NCBI RefSeq assembly: GCF_002778315.1
Contig: NZ_NESA01000003.1
Location: 1-64,000, forward strand
DNA: 64,000 bases
Direction: 5' to 3'
Source of the DNA: Limnohabitans sp. JirII-31
GTDB lineage: Bacteria; Pseudomonadota; Gammaproteobacteria; Burkholderiales; Burkholderiaceae_C
Shown here piece by piece: positions 1-8,869 of this stretch (positions are counted from its first letter, which is position 1; each line of letters starts with the position of its first letter). The position numbers and the translations under genes are program-made. The notes below the pieces were generated by a model. It had not been told where the DNA came from. It saw only the letters and a list, made by a program, of their open reading frames with translations, and searched no databases.

Positions 1-2542
1 TCACCTGTGTGTCACCCACCAATAACCCAGCCCCCAACTGCAAGGTGTCTGTGTCTTGCCACCACCAATAGTCGAGATCGTTGATCGTGTCTTGCCCATC
101 TCCTTGGTTGAACACATAGGTGTCGTTGCCATACCCTCCATCCAGAGTGTCATTACCTGCACCGCCTATCAACGTGTCGTTGCCACTACCACCGCCTAGC
201 GTGTCATCCCCTTCACCTCCGTCCAACACATCGTCTTGATTGCCTCCGTACAGTGCGTCGTTGCCGCCCAAGCCGTTGATGCGGTTGGCGTAGTCGCTCA
301 AACCCACAAGAAAATCAGCCCCTTCGCTGCCGTTGCGCATCATCTTGCTGGCTATGTCTGTAATGCCCCAGGTCGTGCCATCTGCAAAGCTGATCTTCTC
401 CACCAAGTTATAGGTACTGCTGAAGTAGTTGTGTAGGGTGACTGAATCTGTGCCCCAGCTCAGTTTGAGGTCGTCGCCCACCAGGCTGATCTGTGTGTCA
501 CCCGCCAGCAACCCGGCTCCTAGTTGCAAGGTGTCTACATTGCCTGCCGTGTAGTCGTAGTCATAGATCGTGTCCGCGCCATCGCCTTGGTTGAACACAT
601 AGGTGTCGTTACCCGCCGCCCCTTCTAAACGGTCATTGCCTGCACCGCCTTCCATCACGTCATCATGGGTACCACCGTACAAAGCATCGTTTCCTGCATA
701 ACCTTGCAAAAACGCAGCTGAGTTGAGTGCGCTAAGTCTGAGCACGTCATCGCCACTTGTTCCCAACATATGCACCTTGTCTGCATATGAAAGAAGTTGC
801 GCAAACCCTTCTACTTCGTTGGCAGCAGCGACGTTCAAAGCCAACAGCACCTTGGCACCAAAGTCGCCCTCGGTATCTAGCACGCTTGCAAAGTTGTAAA
901 TTGTTGTAGCGGCTGTCGCTGGCGATGTGTCATAGCTTGCACGCAACAGATCGACTGTTTGCTCAACGTCCACATCAAACGAACTGGTGGCATCTACCCA
1001 TTTCAACCCCAAGCTGCCCATCAACGGATTCAAGTCAGTTTCAATCAGCAGCTGGTTTTTGAAATAGCTTTGCAGTTCATCAAAGGCCGCCAGCAAGATG
1101 GGGGCGGCTTGACCGTGCGGGTTGGGGTCACGCTCGCCCCAGCACCATGTGCCCAAATAGCTCTCCCCTAAAAACGCCTCCAGCGTGGCAAGTTTTCTGG
1201 CGTCGCCAATCACGTTGCCATAAATTTTGCTGGCCGCCCGGCTGTTGGGGTCTACGTCTTGCACGCCTGCCCAGTGGTAAATCAAGTCTGTCAGCAGCGC
1301 CGGTCTATCGGCCTCGCTGGCCCCCACCCATTGCTCCACCAAGGTTTGCAATTCACCCGAGCTGTCTTGCGCCATAGCCTGCCGCAAACTCGCCACATTG
1401 CCCATGCCCCGCAGCTCCGGCAAGGCCGCAATTTCATCGCTCACCGCCACCGTGTTGAGGTTGACCGTGCGCGCTGTGTCCACGCTGAACCACACATCGT
1501 CCATCTGTTGTGTGCTGCCGTCTGCTTTGGTGTAGCTGCCCAACTGCTGGTGTTGGTTGCCTTGTGCGTCTTTGGTGGCACTTGTGCCTTGGTCGGTGTA
1601 GCGCACGTTGAGGCTTTGCACCCCGGCTTGCTCTAGCGTGATCAACTCGCCGTCTTCTGTCACACCATCGCTGTTGAGGTCTTTCCAGACACGCAGGCTG
1701 GCATAGGCGCTGTCGTTGGCGTCTACCTTGCCGTCGTTGTTGTCGTCCAGATCTTTGAGTGCTTCAAATCCGTTGGCCGCTTGGCTGCCGCTTTTAAGCA
1801 CGGTGTGGTTGCCAAACAGTTCACCTCCGTGGGTGATCTTGCCGTCACCATTCAAGTCACGCACCAGCAAGCCATCGTCTTTGCCCACCCACCCCGCTTG
1901 CTCTGCAAAGCCGCTCTTGTCTAAATCAAAGTGCACGCCTGTCTTGCTGCTGAGGGTGGTTTCTACCCCGTCACCGTCGAGGTCGAGCACCAAGGGGGAC
2001 TTCGTGGTTTCAGCATTTTTGAATTTGTCCCCTATGTCGTTCAATATGTCGTCGTAGTTTTGATCGGGCCAGGGCAGACCGGTAAAGGGGTCGCCGCTGT
2101 AAGGATCGTCAATTGGTAGCGGCTGATTAGCGATCAAGCGCGCTTTGTCGTAAATTATTTTGTTAACAAAGGCGGCTTTTGCTTCAATGGCTGCATTGAG
2201 CTCTCCGTCCGTTAACACCTGATTTCCATGCGGCCACGTGTCTTTCAGTAAATCGTTGATGCTTTGAAGCAAAGCTTCATCAGCTCTGAGGATAGCCAGC
2301 GCTTCTTGACCATAATCTGCCTGCGTTTTGTCAGATGCATTCAAAGTTTCTTGAGCACTGCCATAAGCTACGTCATGGACTCTAAAAATCTCATCTAGTG
2401 CATCTACCGGGTTAGGCGCGAAGTTCGCTTTTTTCCCGGTTGGAGTGAACTCACCACCGGTCCATCCAGGGCCGCCATAGTTTCCATAAGTCCAAGCAGA
2501 ATTTTCTGTGTAAGGATTGGTTCGCCAAATCACGGATGTCAT
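1..2542 (-). CDS. RTX calcium-binding protein with N-terminal phospholipase-A2-like domain (RTX B, C-terminus outside window)
   Basis: The frame is open from ATG 2542 to the window edge (847 codons seen), so the C-terminus is missing. AAGGAGA precedes the start. Residues 19-30 form a YGN-Y-GG-P-GW-T-GG loop, H56-D57 lie in an FRVHDVAYG context, and D88 lies in RADEAL; together these resemble the Ca loop, HD dyad and second Asp of secreted PLA2s. From about residue 182 come DxDxDG Ca-binding loops (LDLDGDGVETT, DLNGDGKITHGGELFG, DLDDNNDGKVD), and later GGxGxD-type RTX nonapeptides such as GNDTLIGGAGNDTLDGG. RTX proteins normally leave the cell by type I secretion, but no secretion genes lie in the window. 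A lipoprotein gene ends 15 bases upstream. Enzyme activity is inferred; the RTX call is firm. Confidence 0.85.
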   Translation of the reverse strand, partial: MTSVIWRTNPYTENSAWTYGNYGGPGWTGGEFTPTGKKANFAPNPVDALDEIFRVHDVAYGSAQETLNASDKTQADYGQEALAILRADEALLQSINDLLKDTWPHGNQVLTDGELNAAIEAKAAFVNKIIYDKARLIANQPLPIDDPYSGDPFTGLPWPDQNYDDILNDIGDKFKNAETTKSPLVLDLDGDGVETTLSSKTGVHFDLDKSGFAEQAGWVGKDDGLLVRDLNGDGKITHGGELFGNHTVLKSGSQAANGFEALKDLDDNNDGKVDANDSAYASLRVWKDLNSDGVTEDGELITLEQAGVQSLNVRYTDQGTSATKDAQGNQHQQLGSYTKADGSTQQMDDVWFSVDTARTVNLNTVAVSDEIAALPELRGMGNVASLRQAMAQDSSGELQTLVEQWVGASEADRPALLTDLIYHWAGVQDVDPNSRAASKIYGNVIGDARKLATLEAFLGESYLGTWCWGERDPNPHGQAAPILLAAFDELQSYFKNQLLIETDLNPLMGSLGLKWVDATSSFDVDVEQTVDLLRASYDTSPATAATTIYNFASVLDTEGDFGAKVLLALNVAAANEVEGFAQLLSYADKVHMLGTSGDDVLRLSALNSAAFLQGYAGNDALYGGTHDDVMEGGAGNDRLEGAAGNDTYVFNQGDGADTIYDYDYTAGNVDTLQLGAGLLAGDTQISLVGDDLKLSWGTDSVTLHNYFSSTYNLVEKISFADGTTWGITDIASKMMRNGSEGADFLVGLSDYANRINGLGGNDALYGGNQDDVLDGGEGDDTLGGGSGNDTLIGGAGNDTLDGGYGNDTYVFNQGDGQDTINDLDYWWWQDTDTLQLGAGLLVGDTQV
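939..1991. repeat. RTX-core direct repeat, copy B
   Basis: This 1053-base block recurs at 3738-4790 with a constant offset of 2799 and no indels. Only scattered base differences are seen, for example cttgtgcc versus ccggtgcc near 1581 and 4380. Similarity falls sharply outside it, at the toxin N-termini. Another short shared stretch, roughly 640-717 against 3658-3735, lies beyond the deleted segment. Confidence 0.9.
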
Positions 2543-2557
2543 AACATTCTCCTTGGT

Positions 2558-3571
2558 TTAAAAGTTCAGGTGTTGAATAGAAATAGGCTCACATTGCCCC
2601 GGCTTGAAACGCATCACCACCACATGACGTGGCTGGTCATAAGCAGGCGCCAATGACATGACCGCAGCACGACCATCTGGCGTGACAGATCGCTCATCAA
2701 AATAACCACTCACCCCCTCAACTTGGCAAGTTTGGGGGCCGTTGAAGATCTCAACTGTGTATATGAATTGCCCGAAGTACGGACTGTCGATAGGGTGCTT
2801 TCCTGCTACAAAGATACGCAAGCAACGTTGAATCGCACGGTCACACTCCACGCTTTCTCCCCGTCCTAATCGGGTCACTTCAAAGCTAGGGGTATCTCCT
2901 CCAGGTAATGCATAAGCCAAGAGTTCTGGCGGCTGCGATTTAGGGGAAAAAGGAATACTTTGAATCCAAAAAAAACCTTTGTCTGTGACGTTGGGCTGGC
3001 CAAAAGCTAATAATTTCCCTTTAGGTGTTAATCGGATTAGATCTTTACCCGCTTTCAGCAAAACCCAAAAAACTCCTATACCGCGTCGGCAGCTCTCATG
3101 ATCGTAGTTACCGCTGGACTCGCACGTTCGCACCAATATTTCCCCAAGCCTAGCCTCTATTGGAAATGCTAAATAAGGTCCCTGGTAGATAGTCTCAGAC
3201 TCTTTGCTCAAGTCACTCACATCCCAGCGCGTGAGCTGACTCACAGTCAATTCGTTGGGCAAGCTATGCGTCATGAGCAAGCCGTAACCTTTAAGCCCAA
3301 ACCGTATGCTATCGGTGAACATGGGAACGGGCAGTTCCTGCCAAGGTTCACTCTTATCGATCCACTTAATACGCAAGCGTGGTTTTTCTGTGCCGATGCG
3401 ATCCAGTGTCGCTACCAACTTGCCATCGCTACTGATCGTTGTGTAAAGCGTAGGGGGCTCATGGGGTGGATATTTAGGTTTTTCACAAGCACTCAGCAAC
3501 ATGAGCCAACCACCAGCAAGGCACATCAGCAAGAGGCGAATGAAGGGGTTGATTGCTTTGCAGTTTTTCAT
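2558..3571 (-). CDS. Putative outer-membrane/periplasmic lipoprotein B, possible immunity partner of RTX B
   Basis: A 337-residue protein from ATG 3571, with a lipoprotein signal peptide ending in LLSAC (Cys at about residue 29). A TTG at 3589 would add six residues. It is a paralogue of the lipoprotein at 5392-6393. Shared blocks are SSDGKL, PRLRIKW and IRFGL near the N-terminus and SVTPDGRAAVMSL and PGQCEP at the C-terminus; the middle is more divergent. The SDGK and PDGR blocks suggest beta-propeller-like blades, but no family was recognised. It ends 15 bases before RTX B, so the two are probably co-transcribed. Lipoproteins are known immunity partners of several bacterial lipase toxins, so an anti-PLA2 role is a reasonable guess, not shown. 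Confidence 0.75.
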   Translation of the reverse strand: MKNCKAINPFIRLLLMCLAGGWLMLLSACEKPKYPPHEPPTLYTTISSDGKLVATLDRIGTEKPRLRIKWIDKSEPWQELPVPMFTDSIRFGLKGYGLLMTHSLPNELTVSQLTRWDVSDLSKESETIYQGPYLAFPIEARLGEILVRTCESSGNYDHESCRRGIGVFWVLLKAGKDLIRLTPKGKLLAFGQPNVTDKGFFWIQSIPFSPKSQPPELLAYALPGGDTPSFEVTRLGRGESVECDRAIQRCLRIFVAGKHPIDSPYFGQFIYTVEIFNGPQTCQVEGVSGYFDERSVTPDGRAAVMSLAPAYDQPRHVVVMRFKPGQCEPISIQHLNF

Positions 3572-3589
3572 CGGAGCTTTCTTGATCAA

Positions 3590-5395
3590 TCACAACCACT
3601 GATTTATCGATTGGCATCTGCTGCGTGCAGCTGCTACTTTGGTGTAGATGTCGTTACCAGCCAAGCCTTCCATCACATCATCATGGGTACCACCGTACAA
3701 AGCATCGTTTCCTGCATAACCTTGCAAAAACGCAGTCGCACGCAACAGATCGACTGTTTGCTCAACGTCCACATCAAACGAACTGGTGGCATCTACCCAT
3801 TTCAACCCCAAGCTGTCCATCAACGGATTCAAGTCAGTTTCAATCAGCAGCTGGTTTTTGAAATAGCTTTGCAGTTCATCAAAGGCCGCCAGCAAGATGG
3901 GGGCAGCTTGACCGTGCGGGTTGGGGTCACGCTCGCCCCAGCACCATGTGCCCAAATAGCTCTCCCCTAAAAACGCCTCCAGCGTGGCAAGTTTTCTGGC
4001 GTCGCCAATCACGTTGCCATAAATTTTGCTGGCCGCCCGGCTGTTGGGGTCTACGTCTTGCACGCCTGCCCAGTGGTAAATCAAGTCTGTCAGCAGCGCC
4101 GGTCTATCGGCCTCGCTGGCCCCCACCCATTGCTCCACCAAGGTTTGCAATTCACCCGAGCTGTCTTGCGCCATAGCCTGCCGCAAACTCGCCACATTGC
4201 CCATGCCCCGCAGCTCCGGCAAGGCCGCAATTTCATCGCTCACCGCCACCGTGTTGAGGTTGACCGTGCGCGCTGTGTCCACGCTGAACCACACATCGTC
4301 CATCTGTTGTGTGCTGCCGTCTGCTTTGGTGTAGCTGCCCAACTGCTGGTGTTGGTTGCCTTGTGCGTCTTTGGTGGCACCGGTGCCTTGGTCGGTGTAG
4401 CGCACGTTGAGGCTTTGCACCCCTGCTTGCTCTAGCGTGATCAACTCGCCGTCTTCGGTCACACCGTCGCTGTTGAGGTCTTTCCAGACACGCAAGCTGG
4501 CATAGGCGCTGTCGTTGGCATCTACCTTGCCGTCGTTGTTGTCGTCCAAATCTTTGAGTGCTTCAAATCCGTTGGCTGCTTGGCTGCCGCTTTGAAGCAG
4601 GGTGTGGTTGCCAAACAGCTCACCTCCGTGGGTGATCTTGCCGTCACCATTCAAGTCACGCACCAGCAAGCCATCGTCTTTGCCCACCCACCCTGCTTGC
4701 TCTGCAAAGCCGCTCTTGTCTAAATCAAAGTGCACGCCTGTCTTGCTGCTGATGGTGGTTTCTACCCCGTCGCCGTCGAGGTCGAGCACCAAAGGGCTGC
4801 GGGTGACTTCGGCTAGTTGGAAGCGGGTTTCTAAATTGGTTAAGAGGGTTTCGTAGCTTTGCCCTGCCCAGGGCAGACCTGTGAAGGGGTCGCCGCTGTA
4901 GGGGTCGTCGCTAATGCCATCAGGATTTTTTAAATTCTGGAGCGCCGCCAAGTTATTGAAATTCTTTAAAGCAAATGCACGCTCAGCTTGTAGTGCAGCA
5001 TTGGCCATATTAAAGTCGGGAACATCACTACCAAGCGGTGTATCCCCCCAACCGTTATTCAATTTAAGTTCTTTAATACTCTCACGCATGGCATTGTCGG
5101 CTGCCATAGTGCTTTGCCAATACTGGGCAATATCTGCCGAGGTTTTGCCAGAAGTCTCCCACGCTTGTTGTATATCCCAGTAACTTTTATCATGAATTTT
5201 AAAAATGTTGTCTAAATCATTTTTCCCAAGAACGTTTTCAAAGTCGGGCCTTTCACCAGGCTTCAAAAACTTGCCACCCGACCAGCCTTGACCACCCCAA
5301 TTGCCGTAAGTCCAAGTGCCGATCGTATTGTCGATGGCGCCGTCGCTGTAAGGGTTGTTTTGCCATTGCACGGTCACGAATTCGGTATTGCTCAT
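3590..5395 (-). CDS. C-terminally truncated RTX protein with PLA2-like N-terminus (RTX A)
   Basis: 601 residues. The N-terminus (1-199) differs from RTX B but keeps the pattern: YGN-W-GG-Q-GW-S-GG near residues 30-41, H68-D69 in FKIHDKSY, and D100 in AADNAM. From residue 200 the Ca-binding core is nearly identical to RTX B at base level. Relative to RTX B it has lost a net 219 bp (73 codons, in frame) after VDLLRA, and it stops shortly after its first RTX motifs with an unrelated tail (KVAAARSRCQ). It therefore has almost no RTX repeats or C-terminal secretion region and may be an orphan, non-secreted toxin remnant. Its ATG overlaps the stop of lipoprotein A by four bases (ATGA), and it ends just before lipoprotein B. 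Confidence 0.8.
   Translation of the reverse strand: MSNTEFVTVQWQNNPYSDGAIDNTIGTWTYGNWGGQGWSGGKFLKPGERPDFENVLGKNDLDNIFKIHDKSYWDIQQAWETSGKTSADIAQYWQSTMAADNAMRESIKELKLNNGWGDTPLGSDVPDFNMANAALQAERAFALKNFNNLAALQNLKNPDGISDDPYSGDPFTGLPWAGQSYETLLTNLETRFQLAEVTRSPLVLDLDGDGVETTISSKTGVHFDLDKSGFAEQAGWVGKDDGLLVRDLNGDGKITHGGELFGNHTLLQSGSQAANGFEALKDLDDNNDGKVDANDSAYASLRVWKDLNSDGVTEDGELITLEQAGVQSLNVRYTDQGTGATKDAQGNQHQQLGSYTKADGSTQQMDDVWFSVDTARTVNLNTVAVSDEIAALPELRGMGNVASLRQAMAQDSSGELQTLVEQWVGASEADRPALLTDLIYHWAGVQDVDPNSRAASKIYGNVIGDARKLATLEAFLGESYLGTWCWGERDPNPHGQAAPILLAAFDELQSYFKNQLLIETDLNPLMDSLGLKWVDATSSFDVDVEQTVDLLRATAFLQGYAGNDALYGGTHDDVMEGLAGNDIYTKVAAARSRCQSINQWL
3738..4790. repeat. RTX-core direct repeat, copy A
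   Basis: This is the partner of 939-1991. The two long near-identical direct repeats, 2.8 kb apart, flank one lipoprotein gene and one toxin N-terminal region. Recombination between them could delete, duplicate or swap a module. Confidence 0.9.
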
Positions 5396-6393
5396 TTGCT
5401 GCTCTCCTTGAATTGAATGTGCTGAATCGAGGTAGGCTCACATTGGCCAGGGGTAAAACGCAAAACAACCACATGACGTGGCTCTTCAGATACACGAGAA
5501 AGGGACATGACCGCTGCGCGACCATCTGGTGTGACTGAGAAATAGTCTTGGTAGCCTTTGATCTCTGACAACACACATGTATTGGCACCATTCAAAATCT
5601 TGAACCCATAAACATATGTCTGACCATTGATGCGTTCGTCAGTCAGGTAATTGATCAGGCAACGGTGTATTTTTTGGTCGCATTTCATACGACCTGTTTT
5701 TGAATCAAGCACTGATACATCCAACTGGGGTGCTTCTTTGCCAGGAAAACCGTATGAAATGATTTGTGTGGGATTAGGTTTTGCGGGAGTAGGTGCGCTG
5801 AGCACGCGGTCCAGACTCCAAAAAAAACCATCTGCAACCACGTTAGGCGTGCCCAAAGGCAACATGCCTAAAGTTTCTTTGATGGGGCTTGCTTGCTTGT
5901 CTTGAATCAATGCCCAAACCAAACCATGACCTCTGTCGCAAGCCTTCTCTCCCGGAGGTTGTGGACACATGCGAACCAGTACCTGTCCAGGTTTGACCTC
6001 CACGGGAAACTCAATATGGGTCCCCTCAAACAGAATCTCCGAGGGTTTGGTCGGGTTGCTCGCATCCCAGCGACTAAGTTGTGATGCGCCTTTTGGTCCT
6101 GGCCTGGCGTGGGTGAGCAGCAAGTTGTAACCCGTTAAACCAAAACGGATACCGCTAGCGTATTTGGGTGCAGCTACCTCTAACCAAGGCTCTTCGCGAT
6201 CTAGCCACTTAATACGCAGGCGTGGCGTCTCTTGCCCCGTGCGATCAAGTACTACCAGTAACTTGCCATCGCTGCTGATGGTGGGTTCAACAGGCAACGC
6301 AGCATCTCTGCTTGGGTATTGAGGTTTTCCAACATCACATGCCCCCAGCAGCATGCTGATAGAGGCAAATAGAAAATATTTTTTTAAACGCAT
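5392..6393 (-). CDS. Putative lipoprotein A, possible immunity partner of RTX A
   Basis: 333 residues from ATG 6393, chosen because GGAGGA lies seven bases upstream; an in-frame ATG at 6408 lacks this. The signal peptide MRLKKYFLFASISMLLGAC has the lipobox LLGAC. It is paralogous to lipoprotein B over its whole length, best at the two ends and weakest in the middle. Its stop overlaps the RTX A start (ATGA), which implies translational coupling and a close functional link. The pairing of a lipoprotein with a PLA2-like RTX protein, repeated twice, is the main evidence for a toxin/immunity module. The function is inferred; no known domain was recognised. Confidence 0.75.
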   Translation of the reverse strand: MRLKKYFLFASISMLLGACDVGKPQYPSRDAALPVEPTISSDGKLLVVLDRTGQETPRLRIKWLDREEPWLEVAAPKYASGIRFGLTGYNLLLTHARPGPKGASQLSRWDASNPTKPSEILFEGTHIEFPVEVKPGQVLVRMCPQPPGEKACDRGHGLVWALIQDKQASPIKETLGMLPLGTPNVVADGFFWSLDRVLSAPTPAKPNPTQIISYGFPGKEAPQLDVSVLDSKTGRMKCDQKIHRCLINYLTDERINGQTYVYGFKILNGANTCVLSEIKGYQDYFSVTPDGRAAVMSLSRVSEEPRHVVVLRFTPGQCEPTSIQHIQFKESSK

Positions 6394-6414
6394 GCAAATT
6401 TCCTCCATCCACTT

Positions 6415-6581
6415 TCTTGCGCCATGGCCTGCCGCAAACTCGCCACATTGCCCATGCCCCGCAGCTCTGGCAAAGCCGCAATCTCATCGCTCACCGTCAC
6501 CGTGTTGAGGTTGACCGTGCGCGCCGTGTCCACGCTGAACCACACATCGTCCATCTGTTGTGTGCTGCCGTCTGCTTTGGT
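6415..6581 (-). pseudogene. Remnant of a third RTX core
   Basis: These 167 bases match bases 1365-1531 of RTX B (offset 5050) with only a few substitutions. They encode a slice of the core (TKADGSTQQMDD to SLRQAMAQ) with no RTX start or repeats. The block sits 22 bases before the lipoprotein A start. It happens to lie in an open frame running to 6695, but the flanking residues resemble neither RTX protein. It is best read as the scar of a third module lost by recombination. Confidence 0.75.
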
Positions 6582-6802
6582 ATTAGCAATCAGACCTGAA
6601 ATAACAGATAAGAAGGTCAACATCGCGTCCCCAAAGAAATTAACGGAACAAAAAACACATTCATCTCCCGTTACTTGGCAAAAGAATAATCGCATTGAGC
6701 GAGCGTTTTTAAGGCGGCACTTTGAATGTTCTCAACCGAAATAACAAAACCATCGAATACATAAAATCTATTTGGTTTTCTTCATCATCTAGGCCTCCCC
6801 TC

Positions 6803-8059
6803 ATGACTCCCTCCCGCCCAGGCACACTCGGCATTGACTTCGGCACTTCCAATTCCGCCATGGCTTGGGCTTCCCCTGACGGCCACGCACGCTTGCTGCC
6901 GCTCGAAGGCAGCGCCACCGCCATGCCCACTGCGGTGTTCTACAACGCTGAGTCCGACAGCACACACTTTGGCCGCGAAGCCATCACCCATTACCTGGAA
7001 GGCACCGAGGGGCGCTTGATGCGCTCTCTCAAAAGCCTGCTGGGCAGCGCACTGTTGCAAGAGACCACCGTGGTCAACCACCGCGCAGTGAGCTTTCAAG
7101 ACATCATTGCCACCTTCTTGGCGACGCTGCGCGAACGCGCCATACAGTCGCTGGGCGTCACGCCCCGCCACGTGGTGATGGGGCGCCCCGTGCATTTTGT
7201 GGACGACGACCCCGTGCGCGACGCACAAGCCCAAGCCTCGCTGCTGCAAGCGGCGCAGTCGGTGGGGTTTGACGAGGTGTCGTTTCAGTTAGAACCCATT
7301 GCAGCAGCCTTGGACTACGAACGTCGCCTGACCCGCGAGTGCGTGGTGCTGGTGGCCGACATTGGCGGGGGCACCTCCGACTTCACCGTGGTGCGTCTGG
7401 GGCCTGAGCGCATGACGCGCCCCGAGCGCACCGCCGATGTGTTGGCCACCCGTGGCGTGCACATTGGCGGCACCGACTTTGACCAACAACTCAGCCTCGA
7501 ACACGTCATGCCCTTGCTGGGCTACCGGCACCTGGGCGCGCAACAGCGTGAGGTGCCCAGCCGCGTGTTCTTTGATTTGTCCACCTGGCACTTGATCCAT
7601 TGGCTCTACCAACCCCGCGCCCTGGCACAGGCCCAAGCCCTGCGCACCAACTACAGCGACGAGGCCTTGCACCGCCGCTTGATGCGGGTGCTGACCGAAC
7701 GCCACGGCCACCACCTGGCCCACGAGGTAGAGCAAGCCAAGATTCGTTGTTCACAGCACAACGGCGACACCACCATCGATGTGTCGTGCATCGAAGCTGG
7801 CTTGAGCACCTCCCTGCGCGTGAGCGATATGCATGACCACCTGGCCAGTCTGCTGGCACGTGTGGTGGCCTGTGCACGCGAATGTGTGCAAGAAGCCGGG
7901 CTGCGTGACGCATCGCTGGACGCTGTTTACCTGACGGGTGGCTCGTCGGCTTTGCGGCCTTTTCAGCAAGCGCTGCAAACCGAATTTGCAGGCGTTGCAC
8001 TGGTCGAAGGCGACTTGTTTGGCGGCGTTGCCTCAGGCCTGGCCTACAGCCGTGCTTGA
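6803..8059 (+). CDS. Hsp70-family protein, YegD-like
   Basis: 418 residues from ATG 6803; an in-frame ATG at 6722 would add 27 residues of poor character. Actin-fold ATPase motifs are present: phosphate-1 IDFGTSNS (11-18), phosphate-2 ADIGGGTSDF (about 185-194) and an adenosine motif LTGGSSALRPF (about 377-387). The length fits the short YegD-type Hsp70s, which have the nucleotide-binding domain but no DnaK-type substrate domain. It is a cytoplasmic ATPase with a presumed chaperone-like role; the client is unknown. It stands alone, with an unrelated YebC-family gene 85 bases downstream. Confidence 0.85.
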   Translation: MTPSRPGTLGIDFGTSNSAMAWASPDGHARLLPLEGSATAMPTAVFYNAESDSTHFGREAITHYLEGTEGRLMRSLKSLLGSALLQETTVVNHRAVSFQDIIATFLATLRERAIQSLGVTPRHVVMGRPVHFVDDDPVRDAQAQASLLQAAQSVGFDEVSFQLEPIAAALDYERRLTRECVVLVADIGGGTSDFTVVRLGPERMTRPERTADVLATRGVHIGGTDFDQQLSLEHVMPLLGYRHLGAQQREVPSRVFFDLSTWHLIHWLYQPRALAQAQALRTNYSDEALHRRLMRVLTERHGHHLAHEVEQAKIRCSQHNGDTTIDVSCIEAGLSTSLRVSDMHDHLASLLARVVACARECVQEAGLRDASLDAVYLTGGSSALRPFQQALQTEFAGVALVEGDLFGGVASGLAYSRA

Positions 8060-8144
8060 CGCCGGCACGACCGTGGTCCAATGACCCCCTATCCAAATCC
8101 GCGCCTGCAAGCAGACGCGCCTCACCGACAAAGGAAGACCTGAC

Positions 8145-8858
8145 ATGGGTGCTCAGTGGAAAGCAAAACACAAAGACGTGGCGGCCAATGCCAAAGGCCG
8201 CATGTTTGGCAAATTGGCAAAAGACATCATGATTGCCGCGCGCAACGGTGCCGACCCGGCCGCCAATGCCCGCTTGCGCCTGGTGCTGGAACAAGCGCGC
8301 AAAGTCTCGATGCCCAAAGACACGCTGGACCGCGCCATCAAAAAGGGCGCTGGCCTCACAGGTGAAGTGGTGCATTTTGAACACGTCATGTACGAAGGCT
8401 TCGCACCCCATCGCGTGGCGGTGATGGTGGAGTGTTTGACCGACAACGTGAACCGGGCCGCGTCTGAAATGCGCGTGCTGTTTCGCAAAGGACAGCTCGG
8501 CACCTCAGGCTCAGTGGCCTGGGACTTTGACCACGTGGGCATGATCGAAGCCGAACCTGCCACCCCTGGTGCAGACGCTGAGATGGCTGCCATCGAAGCC
8601 GGTGCGCAAGACCTAGAACCCGGCAGCGAAGAAGGCACCACCTTGTTCTTGACCGACCCCACCGACCTTGACCTGGTCAGCCGCGCCCTGCCCGCACAAG
8701 GCTTCACCGTGTTGTCGGCCAAGCTGGGCTACAAACCCAAAAACCCAATCGACCCGGCCAGCTTGAGCGCGCAAGACCTGGAAGAAGTGGAAGCGTTTTT
8801 GGCCGCCATCGACGACAACGACGATGTGCAAAACGTGTACGTCGGCCTGGCTGGCTGA
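8145..8858 (+). CDS. YebC/PmpR (TACO1) family protein
   Basis: 237 residues starting [19 protein letters not shown], with the family signatures KIAxD-like [13 protein letters not shown] and the long acidic C-terminal domain. The variant opening (MGxxW rather than MAGHSKW) is closer to the YeeN branch of the family. Members were called transcriptional regulators; more recent work ties several to translation of difficult peptides such as polyproline. AAAGGAAGA lies upstream of the ATG. It ends 11 bases from the converging Bug gene. Confidence 0.88.
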   Translation: MGAQWKAKHKDVAANAKGRMFGKLAKDIMIAARNGADPAANARLRLVLEQARKVSMPKDTLDRAIKKGAGLTGEVVHFEHVMYEGFAPHRVAVMVECLTDNVNRAASEMRVLFRKGQLGTSGSVAWDFDHVGMIEAEPATPGADAEMAAIEAGAQDLEPGSEEGTTLFLTDPTDLDLVSRALPAQGFTVLSAKLGYKPKNPIDPASLSAQDLEEVEAFLAAIDDNDDVQNVYVGLAG

Positions 8859-8869
8859 ACGCGCGGTTA

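Noticed and set aside
1-700. Regular repeats that could suggest a CRISPR or satellite array
   Set aside because: They encode RTX nonapeptides in frame; spacing and translation explain the periodicity.
6384-6695. 103-codon leftward open frame covering the RTX fragment
   Set aside because: Only the middle matches the RTX core; the start region has no ribosome site and no recognisable domain, so it is treated as a remnant.
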